A DNA stretch of 64,000 bases from Paenibacillus segetis (GCF_014639155.1 NZ_BMFT01000001.1:1178001-1242000); one strand, 5' to 3'. Numbered from the stretch's first letter, positions 1-8,848 are shown. Notes: generated by a model from the letters alone, not told the origin. Translations and numbers: made by a program.

Positions 1-10
1 TTAGTTTGGA

Positions 11-1375
11 TTAATATTGAGTAATGCTTGTAACAGCAAGTTTCTTTTGAATGAAGTTTAGTCGTCCTAATAATAGGACAGCCGCAACTGCTAGACCACT
101 GATCAGACCAATCCAATAACCGTAAGGGCCTTGCGATGTGTAATTCGCCAATATATAACCGAGTGGTAATCCAATGATCCAATAAGCAAGTAAGGTGATC
201 CAAAAGGCAGGATTAACGTCCTTGTATCCTCGGAGCGCACCTTGAATTGGCGTCGCAATCGCGTCAGATATTTGAAAGAAGATAGCGTAGATTAAGAAAT
301 GTTTAATCATTATAACGACATTGCTGTTGTTTGAATATATTTCTGCCACGTTTTGGCGGAACAGCATCAGGATGACAGCTGTGAATAGCGACAGGATTGT
401 AGCAGTACTGATACCTAGTACGGCATATTGTTTCGCATCTTTAATACGTGAGGCCCCTGTTTCATAACCTACGAGAATCGTCAATGCCATACAAATGCTA
501 TATGGAATCATATATAATGTTGTCGCGAAATTGTTAGCCGCTTGGTGAGCAGCAATCGTTACAGTATCGAATTGACTCATCAACAATGTAACGGCAGAAA
601 ATACTCCTGTTTCGAAGAAAATAGCAAAACCGATCGGCACACCAATCTTCATTAATTCCTTCCATTTGCTCAAGGATACGCGGTGAAATGTTCGAAAAAT
701 ACCGAACGAAGCAAAGGCTTCTTTTTTATGGACGATAACTAGCGCCAACAAAAAGATACACCAATACGTAAAGGCAGTCGCGATTCCTGAACCAATTCCG
801 CCGAGTCTGGGAAAACCCCAATGTCCAAAAATCAGTAAGTATCCCGCTCCAATATTTAGCGGAAGAGACACCAGTGTGATCAACATGGAAACTCTGGTTT
901 GACCAAGAGCGTCAATAAAAGATCGGATAACGATATACCCGAATAGAGGGAGAACTCCTGTTGATAACGAAACAAGGTAATAAAAGGCGACATGATGGAC
1001 CTTTGGCTCAAGATTCATGATGTTTAAAAGGGGAGAAATGAGCACTCCACCTGCAATCAGAACGACTATGCCAATTGCGATGGATAACCATAAAGCCTGG
1101 ATCACATGATAACCTACCTTATCCCGCTCTTTAGCTCCTATTAACTGGGAGACGATCGGAGTGATTCCCATCAAGATTCCACTTAATCCTGTTTGAACGG
1201 GAATCCAGAAGCTGGTCCCAATAGCGACCCCAGCTAAATCGGCAGGACTAGCGTGACCCGACATCGTTGTGTCAAAAAAAGTCATTAACGACAACGTTAC
1301 TTGTGTAATGAGAATAGGGATAAGAATGATTAGAAATTGACCGAATTTTTGCTTCCTTGTATTAGTAGCTTTCAC
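11..1375 (-). CDS. MATE family efflux transporter
   Basis: A 454-residue polytopic membrane protein of the MATE (NorM/DinF-like) family, which exports cationic drugs or metabolites in exchange for Na+ or H+. About twelve hydrophobic segments and the N-terminal run ITQVTLSLMTFFDTTMSG, followed by GTSFWIPVQTGLSG, are typical of MATE proteins. I chose the GTG at 1375 because GGAG lies 9 bases upstream and the product then begins at the normal family position; the open frame runs 55 codons further up but reads through a terminator hairpin. The substrate cannot be told. A hairpin with a T-tract lies about 35 bases before the start, so expression may be attenuated. Confidence 0.88.
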   Translation of the reverse strand: MKATNTRKQKFGQFLIILIPILITQVTLSLMTFFDTTMSGHASPADLAGVAIGTSFWIPVQTGLSGILMGITPIVSQLIGAKERDKVGYHVIQALWLSIAIGIVVLIAGGVLISPLLNIMNLEPKVHHVAFYYLVSLSTGVLPLFGYIVIRSFIDALGQTRVSMLITLVSLPLNIGAGYLLIFGHWGFPRLGGIGSGIATAFTYWCIFLLALVIVHKKEAFASFGIFRTFHRVSLSKWKELMKIGVPIGFAIFFETGVFSAVTLLMSQFDTVTIAAHQAANNFATTLYMIPYSICMALTILVGYETGASRIKDAKQYAVLGISTATILSLFTAVILMLFRQNVAEIYSNNSNVVIMIKHFLIYAIFFQISDAIATPIQGALRGYKDVNPAFWITLLAYWIIGLPLGYILANYTSQGPYGYWIGLISGLAVAAVLLLGRLNFIQKKLAVTSITQY

Positions 1376-1406
1376 TGACGTAAACTCCAATTCATCTAAT
1401 TTTGAA

Positions 1407-1451
1407 CATAAAAAGACCGCCTCTCTACCGTAGGGGCAAAAGAAACGGTCT
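1407..1451 (-). terminator. Intrinsic terminator or attenuator before the MATE gene
   Basis: On the minus strand AGACCG pairs with CGGTCT and is followed by TTTTT. The 5' arm also contains ACCGT, which can pair with ACGGT inside the loop, giving a competing hairpin. It either ends the transcript of the upstream 67-codon gene or attenuates transcription into the MATE gene. Confidence 0.55.
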
Positions 1452-1475
1452 GCATGTATTTCGGTTGTTTCAATT

Positions 1476-1679
1476 TTAGTGAAGATATGCCGCATTTTGA
1501 TGCTCGCAGATGCTGAATTGGATGATTTCCAAGGCATCATTTGGTTCCAAGATGGTCAAGCCATCGCGGAGAACGATCATGGAGTTAAGTTCCTTATGAT
1601 TGAAGAAAGGTAGCATATCAGGGAACCACTTCATAACAATTTGTGCAAGTTTTACCGTCTCCATATCCACATCAATCAC
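1476..1679 (-). CDS. Small conserved-looking protein of unknown function
   Basis: A 67-residue acidic/hydrophobic soluble protein that I do not recognise. It starts at GTG 1679 with a good AGGAGG site 5 bases upstream; an in-frame ATG lies five codons further in. It contains no signal peptide or membrane segment. The centre (MIVLRDGLTILEPNDALEI) has alternating hydrophobic residues that could form a small alpha/beta fold. It lies directly upstream of the MATE gene on the same strand, separated by a terminator-like hairpin, so a shared transcript with attenuation is possible but unproved. Confidence 0.5.
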   Translation of the reverse strand: MIDVDMETVKLAQIVMKWFPDMLPFFNHKELNSMIVLRDGLTILEPNDALEIIQFSICEHQNAAYLH

Positions 1680-1854
1680 CCTTTCCTCCTAGAATCATTC
1701 TTACGGAATCATTCTTAAATCGGAAAAGCACAAAGCTTGTGAAAAGGTAAAGCTGCTAAATATAGGATTGACTAAGGAACCGCATAAACACATTATAGCA
1801 CAAAAAGAAGGAAGTTAAATGGGAGTTCCGTACGTATGGTACAAAGGAACTGAA

Positions 1855-2676
1855 TTATCGTTTCCGGAATGATCCCATGATCCCGACCGTCTCCACGATA
1901 TTAACAAAAGCATTCGGATCGCATTGTTTAATAATATTTCTTAATTCGACTAATTCATAACGTGTAGTTACGGTCATTAACATGTCCTTTTCTTTGTGGG
2001 TGAAAGCCCCTTGGGTCTTGATTAACGTAACTCCTCGTGGTAACTTCAACAAACTCGATAATAGCTCTTCAGTCTTGTCGGTAACAATAAATAAGGTGAC
2101 TTTGATATGACTGATATGAATTAAATCAACTACTTTTCCACAAACGTATATAGATACCATGGAAGCCAAAGCCAAATTCCAATTGTTGTCTAAGTATCCC
2201 ATGGCTAAAATGACGATAGCATTCATGGCAACTAGCACATTCCCGATGGGGAAATCACGATATTGGGAAATGATGGACCCTACGATATCGAAACCACCTG
2301 AAGAACCACCCGCTCGAAACGAAATGCCACTTCCAATTCCGACCAAAACACCACCAAAGACAGCGGATAACAGCATATCCGTAACTAGGAGGTTCACCGG
2401 TATTACAGCGATAAACCAAGTAACGCTGATAACGGACAATATACTAAATCCAATATATCGTTTGCCGAGCATGAATAATCCGGCGATGAGGATTGGAATG
2501 TTGTATAAAAAGTACATGACACTTAAATTTAGAGGTGTGAAATAACCCGTTAACATGGCTAAACCTGAAACGCCCCCACTAAGTAAATGATGAGGAACGA
2601 GGAATAAATTAAAACCCGAAGCGATTAAAGCAGCTCCAAAAACAACAATTAGACCATTTCTTACATCCTTTAACAT
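1855..2676 (-). CDS. YitT family membrane protein (DUF161/DUF2179)
   Basis: A 273-residue protein with five to six N-terminal transmembrane segments, including the family signature around GGSSGGFDIVGSI, and a soluble C-terminal DUF2179-type domain (about residues 200-273) ending near the membrane-proximal regulatory region seen in YitT/YqfU/YpjC proteins. Bacilli carry several paralogues; their molecular function is not established. The ATG at 2676 has GAGGTGAG upstream. It is transcribed alone, away from cshA, with 277 bases between the two starts. Confidence 0.88.
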   Translation of the reverse strand: MLKDVRNGLIVVFGAALIASGFNLFLVPHHLLSGGVSGLAMLTGYFTPLNLSVMYFLYNIPILIAGLFMLGKRYIGFSILSVISVTWFIAVIPVNLLVTDMLLSAVFGGVLVGIGSGISFRAGGSSGGFDIVGSIISQYRDFPIGNVLVAMNAIVILAMGYLDNNWNLALASMVSIYVCGKVVDLIHISHIKVTLFIVTDKTEELLSSLLKLPRGVTLIKTQGAFTHKEKDMLMTVTTRYELVELRNIIKQCDPNAFVNIVETVGIMGSFRKR

Positions 2677-2760
2677 GATGACTCACCTCACGAAGAATAT
2701 GAAAGTAACCCAAGCCTGCTTGCTGGTGTTCTTTCATTGTTATGTGCTATAATGTTTGAG

Positions 2761-2953
2761 ATATTCTTGAGTAGGGATCCTTTCCGACTTGACACTTATT
2801 TTTTTTGGGTCAAGAATATGGAAGTTTATGTAATGATCTAGTGCCGTATGTAAATTTTATAGGTTAATTGGAAAGCCTATAGACGTTGAACGCTACTTAA
2901 GAATACAGTCAAGAATGTGGATTGTCCACTATATAGAAGGAGTATGAATAAAT
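2761..2953 (+). promoter_or_regulatory. Probable promoter and structured leader of the DEAD-box helicase gene
   Basis: TTGACA at 2789-2794 and AAGAAT at 2812-2817 with a 17-base spacer would start a leader of about 130 bases. A perfect 10-base inverted repeat (2761-2770 with 2810-2819) flanks the promoter, and GTCAAGAATRTGGA occurs twice, at 2809-2822 and 2908-2921. Long leaders are common for cold-induced helicase genes; that this one is cold-responsive is inference. Confidence 0.4.
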
Positions 2954-4552
2954 TTGAACACATTTGCAGAGTTTGGCCTAGAGCCAAAGGTATTACAAGC
3001 AGTAACGGAACTTGGTTTTGAGGAAGCAACACCGATTCAAGCCAAGTCGATCCCCTTAGCTTTGGAAGGTCGCGATTTGATCGGACAAGCACAAACGGGG
3101 ACAGGTAAGACGGCAGCTTTCGGTTTGCCACTGATTAACAAGATTGCCAAAGAAGAAGAAAAAATTGTGGCGCTTATTATGACACCAACACGTGAGCTCG
3201 CCATTCAGGTAGCTGAAGAAATTGGTAAATTAGCTCGGTTTAAAGGAACACGCTCCCTTCCGATTTATGGCGGTCAAGATATCGTTCGCCAAATTCGCGC
3301 TTTGAAAAGAAAACCTCAAATTATTATCGGTACTCCGGGCCGCTTGCTTGATCACATCAACCGGAAAACGATCAAACTTGATGATGTTCAAACTGTCGTA
3401 CTAGATGAAGCGGATGAAATGCTTGATATGGGCTTCATGGACGACATTCAGTCGATTCTGAAGCTTGTCCCTGCAGAACGTCAAACAATGTTATTTTCAG
3501 CTACTATGCCCTCGAATATTCAACGGCTGGCTCAACAATTCCTGAAAAATCCTGAGCATGTCTCCGTTATTCCTAAACAGGTCAGCGCACCGTTGATCGA
3601 CCAAGCTTACATTGAAGTACATGAGCGTCAAAAATTTGATGGGTTGACTCGTTTGCTTGATATGGAATCACCTGAACTAGCGATCGTCTTCGGTCGTACG
3701 AAACGCCGGGTAGACGAACTTGCAGAAGCTTTGCAGAAGCGTGGATACTCCGCTGATGGTTTGCATGGTGACTTGTCGCAGAACCAACGTGATAATGTTA
3801 TGCGCAAATTCCGTGATGGCAGTATTGATGTCTTGGTAGCAACGGATGTAGCTGCACGTGGTCTCGACGTTTCAGGCGTTACTCATGTAGTTAACTTTGA
3901 CTTGCCACAGGATCCTGAGAGCTATGTTCACCGTATTGGACGTACTGGACGTGCTGGTAAAGAAGGTGCGGCATGGTCTTTTGTCACCCCTCGTGAAATC
4001 GATCATCTGCACTTTATTGAACGGATTACTCGCCATAAGATCACTCGTAAACCATTGCCGAGCATTGCCGAAGCGATTGAAGGCAAACAACGTATTACGG
4101 CAGAGCGTATTATTGAACTCGTTGAAGCCGCTGAGTTGAACGAATATAAAGGTATGGCTATTCAAATGTTGGAGCAATATGACTCCGTTAATTTGCTAGC
4201 AGCAGCCTTCAAACTTATTACAGGTGAGAAGAACGATAAAGCCAACATCGAACTTACACCGGAAGAGCCGATTCGTGTAAAACGCCGGAACCCGGACATT
4301 CGTTCAAGTGGACGCAAACCTTCAGGTTATGGCAACCGTAGTGGCGGAAGCAACGGCGGTGGTGGATATCGCCGTGATAATCGTGATGGGGGTAGCAACC
4401 GTGGTAGTTATGGAAGTAACAACAAAGGTGGCTATAACAAAGAAGGTGGACGGGATTCATATCGTTCTTCTTCTGATCGCAAGCCTCGCCCAAGTTCTAG
4501 CAGCAGTAACAGACCTGCGAAACGTACTGAGAATAACTCCACTGACAACTAA
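2954..4552 (+). CDS. cshA: DEAD-box ATP-dependent RNA helicase, CshA type
   Basis: A 532-residue RNA helicase. The Q motif region GFEEATPIQ, Walker [19 protein letters not shown] box [16 protein letters not shown] and [10 protein letters not shown] are all present in order in the first 350 residues. The tail from about residue 440 is low-complexity, rich in Gly, Arg, Ser and Asn, as in CshA proteins that bind RNA and the degradosome. CshA helps mRNA decay and ribosome assembly, especially in the cold. The start is TTG 2954, where the family N-terminus begins; GGAG is rather far (11 bases). An ATG at 2944 opens a different frame that stops after 12 codons. Confidence 0.93.
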   Translation: MNTFAEFGLEPKVLQAVTELGFEEATPIQAKSIPLALEGRDLIGQAQTGTGKTAAFGLPLINKIAKEEEKIVALIMTPTRELAIQVAEEIGKLARFKGTRSLPIYGGQDIVRQIRALKRKPQIIIGTPGRLLDHINRKTIKLDDVQTVVLDEADEMLDMGFMDDIQSILKLVPAERQTMLFSATMPSNIQRLAQQFLKNPEHVSVIPKQVSAPLIDQAYIEVHERQKFDGLTRLLDMESPELAIVFGRTKRRVDELAEALQKRGYSADGLHGDLSQNQRDNVMRKFRDGSIDVLVATDVAARGLDVSGVTHVVNFDLPQDPESYVHRIGRTGRAGKEGAAWSFVTPREIDHLHFIERITRHKITRKPLPSIAEAIEGKQRITAERIIELVEAAELNEYKGMAIQMLEQYDSVNLLAAAFKLITGEKNDKANIELTPEEPIRVKRRNPDIRSSGRKPSGYGNRSGGSNGGGGYRRDNRDGGSNRGSYGSNNKGGYNKEGGRDSYRSSSDRKPRPSSSSSNRPAKRTENNSTDN

Positions 4553-4570
4553 TTTCTGGTTGTTTAATAA

Positions 4571-4610
4571 AAGAAGACGAAGTGTTAACCACTTTCGTCT
4601 TCTTTATTTT
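4571..4610. terminator. Bidirectional terminator between cshA and the YjcZ-like gene
   Basis: AAGAAGACGAAGTG pairs with CACTTTCGTCTTCTT around a TTAAC loop, followed by T-rich sequence on the plus strand and A-rich sequence before the stem. It can serve both convergent genes. Confidence 0.85.
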
Positions 4611-4618
4611 TTATTTAA

Positions 4619-4708
4619 TTAAATACATGCACGGCTCACAATGACAAGAAGAATGAACAATACCAGAATCGTACCAGTAGATGTAAAAAATCCACCAACA
4701 TGTGACAT
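4619..4708 (-). CDS. YjcZ-like sporulation mini-protein (29 aa)
   Basis: A 29-residue hydrophobic peptide. It has the pattern shared by YjcZ/SscA-type spore proteins: a short Gly/Phe-rich head with TSTGTILVLFILLVIV, then a basic/Cys tail ending RACI. AGGAGG sits 7 bases before the ATG. Minus-strand upstream sequence contains a sigma-K-like promoter (AC, 17 bases, CATAGTATA), which supports mother-cell expression late in sporulation. A near-identical gene lies at 26514-26612. Members of this family are small spore-assembly or coat-associated proteins in Bacillus. Confidence 0.82.
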   Translation of the reverse strand: MSHVGGFFTSTGTILVLFILLVIVSRACI

Positions 4709-4761
4709 GAAATGACCTCCTTTTTGAAGTTGTTAACTGTAATAAGTTATAATTTACGGTA

Positions 4762-4789
4762 TATACTATGGCACAATAAACTACTAAGT
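4762..4789 (-). promoter_or_regulatory. Sigma-K-like promoter of the YjcZ-like gene
   Basis: On the minus strand AC (4788-4789) is followed after 17 bases by CATAGTATA (4762-4770), matching the sigma-K form AC-N16/17-CATANNNTA. Confidence 0.55.
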
Positions 4790-4896
4790 TTAGACTTTAA
4801 CCCAGAACTGTCAAAATAGGCGGTGGATTGCGATTAGGTTATCATGTATAGTTATAAGTAGAGAGATTGATTTACTACTGGAGAGGAGTAATACTT

Positions 4897-5676
4897 TTGG
4901 AATACAAAGGACTAATGGGTGGATTCTACAAAATAACGGAATGGATCATGAGGATATCGGGTAGCAATTTGCTATGGATCGTTTGTTCGATACCATTCTT
5001 ATTTTTCTTGATGACTTACGGTATATCTGCAGATGAGGCTGTTAGAGCATCGTCGGTATGGTTTATGGGAATTTTGGCACCGTTTACAGTGTTTCCGGCA
5101 ACGTCTGCATTGTTCTCTGTGGCTCGTAAATGGGTTATGGGTGAAGCGGATCTGAGCGTTATAAAAGTGTATTTCAAAGGTTATAAAGAAAATTATAAGC
5201 AAAGCATGTTAGGCGGTCTTTTTTACACTCTGCTGATCGTCATTATGGTTGTAGATTATAACGTTTATATGAAAGAGCTTAAGAATCTACAAATCATTGG
5301 AATGATTATGCTTGTCTTGTTGTTAGTCCTCTTTATTTCGCTATTTAACTTCTTTTCGCTTGTGGCACATTATCACTTGAAAGTGACATTGTTAATTAAG
5401 AACTCGATTTTATTGACGTTAATCAGCCCGCTGCGGTCACTGTATACGGTAATATTTACAGTTGTATTAGCGATGGTTACCTTTAAATTTCCGTGGCTTA
5501 TTTTCTTTGGATTCGGTAGTTTGACGGCGTATATGGCATTTTTCAATTTCAATGCGGCCTACAATAAGCTTCAAGCTAAGGCAGAGAAGATGAAAGCATC
5601 TGAAGAGGGGACGGATCAAGAGGGTGGAGAGAATTCATCGCTTGAACTTCCTGATGGAAAGAATTCGGAGAAGTAG
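4897..5676 (+). CDS. YesL-like DUF624 membrane protein
   Basis: A 259-residue membrane protein of the YesL/DUF624 family, usually found near carbohydrate ABC transporters and sensor kinases; its molecular role is unknown. The N-terminus (MGGFYKITEWIMRISGSNLLW) and the segment around FPATSALFSVARKWVMGE are typical. Five or so membrane segments are followed by a charged tail of about 35 residues. I chose TTG 4897, 8 bases after GAGGAG, rather than the upstream in-frame ATG-like codon at 4867, which lacks a site. No transporter genes adjoin it here. Confidence 0.8.
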   Translation: MEYKGLMGGFYKITEWIMRISGSNLLWIVCSIPFLFFLMTYGISADEAVRASSVWFMGILAPFTVFPATSALFSVARKWVMGEADLSVIKVYFKGYKENYKQSMLGGLFYTLLIVIMVVDYNVYMKELKNLQIIGMIMLVLLLVLFISLFNFFSLVAHYHLKVTLLIKNSILLTLISPLRSLYTVIFTVVLAMVTFKFPWLIFFGFGSLTAYMAFFNFNAAYNKLQAKAEKMKASEEGTDQEGGENSSLELPDGKNSEK

Positions 5677-5685
5677 TTAACAAGG

Positions 5686-5714
5686 TTTACTTTTGCATTT
5701 TGAAGTTTTATAAT
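5686..5714 (+). promoter_or_regulatory. Sigma-A promoter of the 6S RNA candidate
   Basis: TTTACT (5686-5691), a 17-base spacer and a perfect TATAAT (5709-5714) place the transcription start near 5721. Confidence 0.7.
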
Positions 5715-5720
5715 GGGTTT

Positions 5721-5908
5721 ACGTCCTGCGATGTACGTTTCGGTTCTATGTTGTTTTGAACCAATGACGATGTCTTGGGAGACTCATATTGCGCCGCCAC
5801 CGAAAGGCCTTATCCATCTGGATGTGGGGACTTCGAAAGCGTCGCTGCGGTCACCCACCTGCTATAGCAGGTTCGAGACAATGTAACCGGACGGCATAGG
5901 CGGGTCTC
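5721..5908 (+). ncRNA. ssrS: Probable 6S RNA
   Basis: A non-coding stretch of about 190 bases begins 7 bases after a TATAAT box. Its 5' end (CCTGCGATGT) can pair with few mismatches with ACGGCATAGG near 5891-5900, giving the closing stem of a long interrupted hairpin. The motif TTTTGAACCAATGACG near the 5' side resembles Firmicute 6S RNAs as I remember them. 6S RNA mimics an open promoter and sequesters sigma-A RNA polymerase in stationary phase. A covariance-model match would settle it; the 3' end is approximate. Confidence 0.72.
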
Positions 5909-5923
5909 TTGTTACTTATGGTT

Positions 5924-5971
5924 AACAGCACCTTATATCTTCCTTGTGGAAGGTGACGGGTGCTGTTTTTT
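5924..5971 (+). terminator. Terminator after the 6S RNA candidate
   Basis: AACAGCACC pairs with GGTGCTGTT, with an inner TTCC/GGAA pairing, followed by a T-tract. Confidence 0.85.
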
Positions 5972-6084
5972 GTTTAAGAAGTGATATGTTTACTTTTGTT
6001 TGTTACTCAACAATGGTAAACTATAGTATAAAGAAAACGCATACCTTAATTTCTGTTGGGGAGTAATGAAGGAGGAAGAATAGG

Positions 6085-6474
6085 TTGTCATTCAAAAGAA
6101 CATTAACCGGTATTTTTCGTAGCCAAGAAGGAACGAGCGACCGTGCCAAGATGCCTGAATTAAAAACGAGATATTATCAATTGTCCAGGGACAAGGTTTG
6201 GGAGGATGTCTCTTCCACTTTGAAGAAAATACCGGGATACAAAGTATTACATGAGGTTCCTTCAGTAGGTGAAATCACTTTAGAGAAGCGCACTAGCTTT
6301 GGACGGACGATGGATATTACGGTTTCTGTCATTTCGACTGGCCCGGTTCGTACAGCGATAGATGTTTATTCTGCGACTCGTGGATCTCTTGGTGACCTGG
6401 GAGCGAATTACCGCAATATTATGCAATTGCTAGCTATATTAGATAAGAAATTCTCATCATATAGAGTGTCTTGA
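6085..6474 (+). CDS. DUF1499 family protein
   Basis: A 129-residue soluble protein. The C-terminal half contains GSLGDLGANYRNIMQLLAILD, which fits the DUF1499 signature (a DLGAN-R-I motif before a final helix). The function of the family is unknown. Translation starts at TTG 6085, 9 bases after AAGGAGG. It is a single-gene unit between the 6S RNA terminator and a bidirectional terminator shared with tpx. Confidence 0.72.
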   Translation: MSFKRTLTGIFRSQEGTSDRAKMPELKTRYYQLSRDKVWEDVSSTLKKIPGYKVLHEVPSVGEITLEKRTSFGRTMDITVSVISTGPVRTAIDVYSATRGSLGDLGANYRNIMQLLAILDKKFSSYRVS

Positions 6475-6491
6475 TAGGGCTAGGAATACAG

Positions 6492-6533
6492 CAAAAAGCG
6501 AGTAGGGAGCGATACTCCTCCTACTCGCTTTTC
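6492..6533. terminator. Bidirectional terminator between DUF1499 and tpx
   Basis: AAAAGCGAGTAGG pairs with CCTACTCGCTTTT; A and T runs on both sides fit both convergent genes. Confidence 0.85.
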
Positions 6534-6548
6534 GTTCATTTGATCGAA

Positions 6549-7070
6549 CTAAGCTAAGAGTTCTTTGACGGCTGCTACTGGTTTATCATAGTCGGGGTGT
6601 TCCGACATTTCATTTAGATACTCGACATAGCGAATCGTGTTATCTTTGTCTAATACAAACACGGCACGATGATCAAGTTTAAATTCTTTAATCAGAACGC
6701 CATAATCTTTACCGAAGGAATTTTCCTTATAGTCAGATAAAGTGATTACGGATTCTATGCCAGCCGCACCGCACCAGCGTGCTTGGGCAAACGGCAGATC
6801 CACGCTTACAGTAAGGATGACGACATCCTCACCTAGATCTGCGGCTGCTTGGTTGAAGCGCCGGGTTTGAGCGTCACAGACGCCTGTATCAAGGGAGGGC
6901 ACGACACTGATGAGTTTGATCTTGCCAGCATAATCCTGAAGGCTTACCTCTTCAAGTAAGTTCTTGATTAACTTGAAATCAGGAGCGGTATCGCCTACTT
7001 TCAGTTCTGGACCGATCAGGGTGATGGGATTGCCTTTGAATGTAGCGACGCTTGCACGTTCTTGTGTCAT
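6549..7070 (-). CDS. tpx: Thiol peroxidase (atypical 2-Cys peroxiredoxin)
   Basis: A 173-residue cytosolic peroxidase that reduces H2O2 and alkyl hydroperoxides using thioredoxin. The peroxidatic cysteine is C65 in [15 protein letters not shown] and the resolving cysteine is C100 in ARWCGAAGI, the normal Tpx pair. I use ATG 7070, 9 bases after AGGAGG; the open frame extends 14 codons further without support. It is monocistronic. Confidence 0.95.
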   Translation of the reverse strand: MTQERASVATFKGNPITLIGPELKVGDTAPDFKLIKNLLEEVSLQDYAGKIKLISVVPSLDTGVCDAQTRRFNQAAADLGEDVVILTVSVDLPFAQARWCGAAGIESVITLSDYKENSFGKDYGVLIKEFKLDHRAVFVLDKDNTIRYVEYLNEMSEHPDYDKPVAAVKELLA

Positions 7071-7183
7071 TTTAATTATCCTCCTAAACATTGTATAATT
7101 GATATTATTCAATTTTAATTATAGTCTTTTTAAAAAGCTTTTGTCCAACTTAAGGAAATACTCAAAGGAAAAGGAAGATTAAT

Positions 7184-7798
7184 ATGATTTTTATTCGTTA
7201 TGAGAATTGGAGAAGTTATCTTCGATATTATCCTGTTACATGTCTGATCCTAGCTGCGAATTTGATTATGTTCCTTATTGTCGCAACGCATGGAGGTTCT
7301 GGGAACGTTTTAACCCTACTTAAATATGGCGCGATGACTAACATTGAGCCTTTTGCAAGTGAATGGTGGAGAATGATCTCGTCAATGTTTCTTCATGGGG
7401 GCTTCAATCATTTGTTCTCGAATTGTTTTGCAATCCTGGTATTTGCTCCGCCTTTGGAACGACTAATGGGCCACTCTAAGTATTTATTGCTCTATTTAGG
7501 AAGCGGACTCATAGGGAATCTGATTAGTTTGCTAGTGTATCTCCAATCTTCGGAACCGCATATATCTGTGGGAGCTTCAGGGGCAGTCTATGGGGTTTAC
7601 GGAGCATTTTTGTATATTGCCTTGCTTCAACGTGGTTTGATGGATGAGAGCTCGCGTAAAACGCTATACAGCTTGCTTATGGTTGGTGTCGTGTTCTCAT
7701 TTGTGGTAACTCAAGTGAATTGGGTAGCGCATTTTGGTGGTTTAGCGGGTGGCTTCCTGCTCTATGCATTAATGAACTTGTTTGTAAAACGTCGTTGA
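7184..7798 (+). CDS. Rhomboid family intramembrane serine protease
   Basis: A 204-residue protein with six membrane segments. Catalytic Ser132 is in GASGAVYG and the partner His183 in WVAHFGGLAGG; HGGFNHLFSN near residues 71-80 supplies the oxyanion-site His/Asn of the family. Rhomboids cleave membrane proteins within or near transmembrane helices. It is shorter than B. subtilis GluP, lacking the TPR tail. The ATG at 7184 follows a weak AAGGAAGA site. Confidence 0.92.
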   Translation: MIFIRYENWRSYLRYYPVTCLILAANLIMFLIVATHGGSGNVLTLLKYGAMTNIEPFASEWWRMISSMFLHGGFNHLFSNCFAILVFAPPLERLMGHSKYLLLYLGSGLIGNLISLLVYLQSSEPHISVGASGAVYGVYGAFLYIALLQRGLMDESSRKTLYSLLMVGVVFSFVVTQVNWVAHFGGLAGGFLLYALMNLFVKRR

Positions 7799-7862
7799 AC
7801 CCTATGGGGGGAAATGGTAAAGTTGGTATAATGAGAGGAAGCGAAATGGAGCGATATAATTC

Positions 7863-8774
7863 GTGGAACTGAGACAGCTACAATATTTTGTAAAAGTTGC
7901 ACAAAAAGAGCATGTAACTCAGGCAGCTGAGGAGCTTCATGTAGCTCAATCTGCTGTAAGCAGGCAGATTCATCAATTGGAAGAAGAGCTTGGTGTTAAC
8001 TTGTTCATGCAAAAGGGAAGAAATTTACACCTGACGGCAGTAGGTCAGTTGTTCTGTGATCGGGTCGAGACGATTCTTAAAGACTTAGATCGCGCGGTAA
8101 ATGAAGTTCACGAGTTTCTGGATCCTGAGCATGGGGAGATTCGACTTGGGTTTCCGAATAGTCTAGGCATTCATTTAATCCCCAGTGTTGTTGCTGAATT
8201 TCGTAAACTATTTCCAAACGTAAAGTTTAGGTTTAAGCAAGGGACTTATCCAACACTTATCCGTGATATCATTTCAGCAGAAGTGGATTTGGCATTTATT
8301 TCACCTTTTCCAGAAGGCCATGATCAAGTGACTGGTAACGTTGTGTTGACAGAGGATTTGGTCGCGATCCTCCCACCAAATCATCATTTAGCCGGAGAAC
8401 AGAGCATTCGATTAAACCAGCTGAAGGATGATAAATTTATTCTCTTTAGTAAAGGCTATTCTCTTCGCCCGATTGTGTGGCATGCTTGTCTTGAAGCGGG
8501 TTTCACGCCGAAAATTGCCTTTGAAGGAGAAGAGACGGATACTATCCGTGGTCTTGTGGCTGCAGGAATGGGAGTCAGCTTGCTTCCGGAGATGGCGCTC
8601 TATCAGAGTTTCTCGCTGCAACCAAGCAGATTGCGTGTTTCCGAACCGAGGGTGACTCGAACAATCGGTTTGATTCATCGTACGGATGAGAAATTACCAT
8701 TGGTGGCTCAATCGTTTCGTGGATTCCTTCTAGAATACTTCGGATTACAGGTAGATACGCCTCCAGTTAAATAA
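7863..8774 (+). CDS. LysR family transcriptional regulator, GltC-like
   Basis: A 303-residue LysR regulator. The N-terminal helix-turn-helix (residues 1-60, MELRQLQYFVKVAQKEHVTQ) is followed by a periplasmic-fold effector domain. The wording of both halves (YLDPEHG, the GFPNSLG region, EGEETDTIRGLVAAGMGVSLLPE) closely follows B. subtilis GltC, the activator of glutamate synthase genes as I recall it. There is no gltAB nearby, so the target is unknown. The start is GTG 7863. Confidence 0.85.
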   Translation: MELRQLQYFVKVAQKEHVTQAAEELHVAQSAVSRQIHQLEEELGVNLFMQKGRNLHLTAVGQLFCDRVETILKDLDRAVNEVHEFLDPEHGEIRLGFPNSLGIHLIPSVVAEFRKLFPNVKFRFKQGTYPTLIRDIISAEVDLAFISPFPEGHDQVTGNVVLTEDLVAILPPNHHLAGEQSIRLNQLKDDKFILFSKGYSLRPIVWHACLEAGFTPKIAFEGEETDTIRGLVAAGMGVSLLPEMALYQSFSLQPSRLRVSEPRVTRTIGLIHRTDEKLPLVAQSFRGFLLEYFGLQVDTPPVK

Positions 8775-8797
8775 GAATGTGGCATTATTGGATTATT

Positions 8798-8848
8798 AAA
8801 AAGGAGCTATTCTCAGTAGATGTGTCTACTGGAGAATAGCTCCTTTTT
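8798..8848. terminator. Bidirectional terminator
   Basis: AAAAAGGAGCTATTCTC pairs with GAGAATAGCTCCTTTTT, with an AGTAG/CTACT inner stem. It separates the convergent LysR and YugP genes. Confidence 0.9.

Noticed and set aside
2159..2545. Long open frames antisense to real genes, such as those inside yitT, amtB, the GH101 gene and cshA
   Set aside because: They have no ribosome sites or family features and mirror the codon pattern of the gene on the other strand.
2944..2982. ATG just before the cshA start as an alternative start or leader peptide
   Set aside because: It opens another frame that stops after 12 codons, and GGAG is only one base from the ATG. The TTG frame carries the conserved N-terminus.
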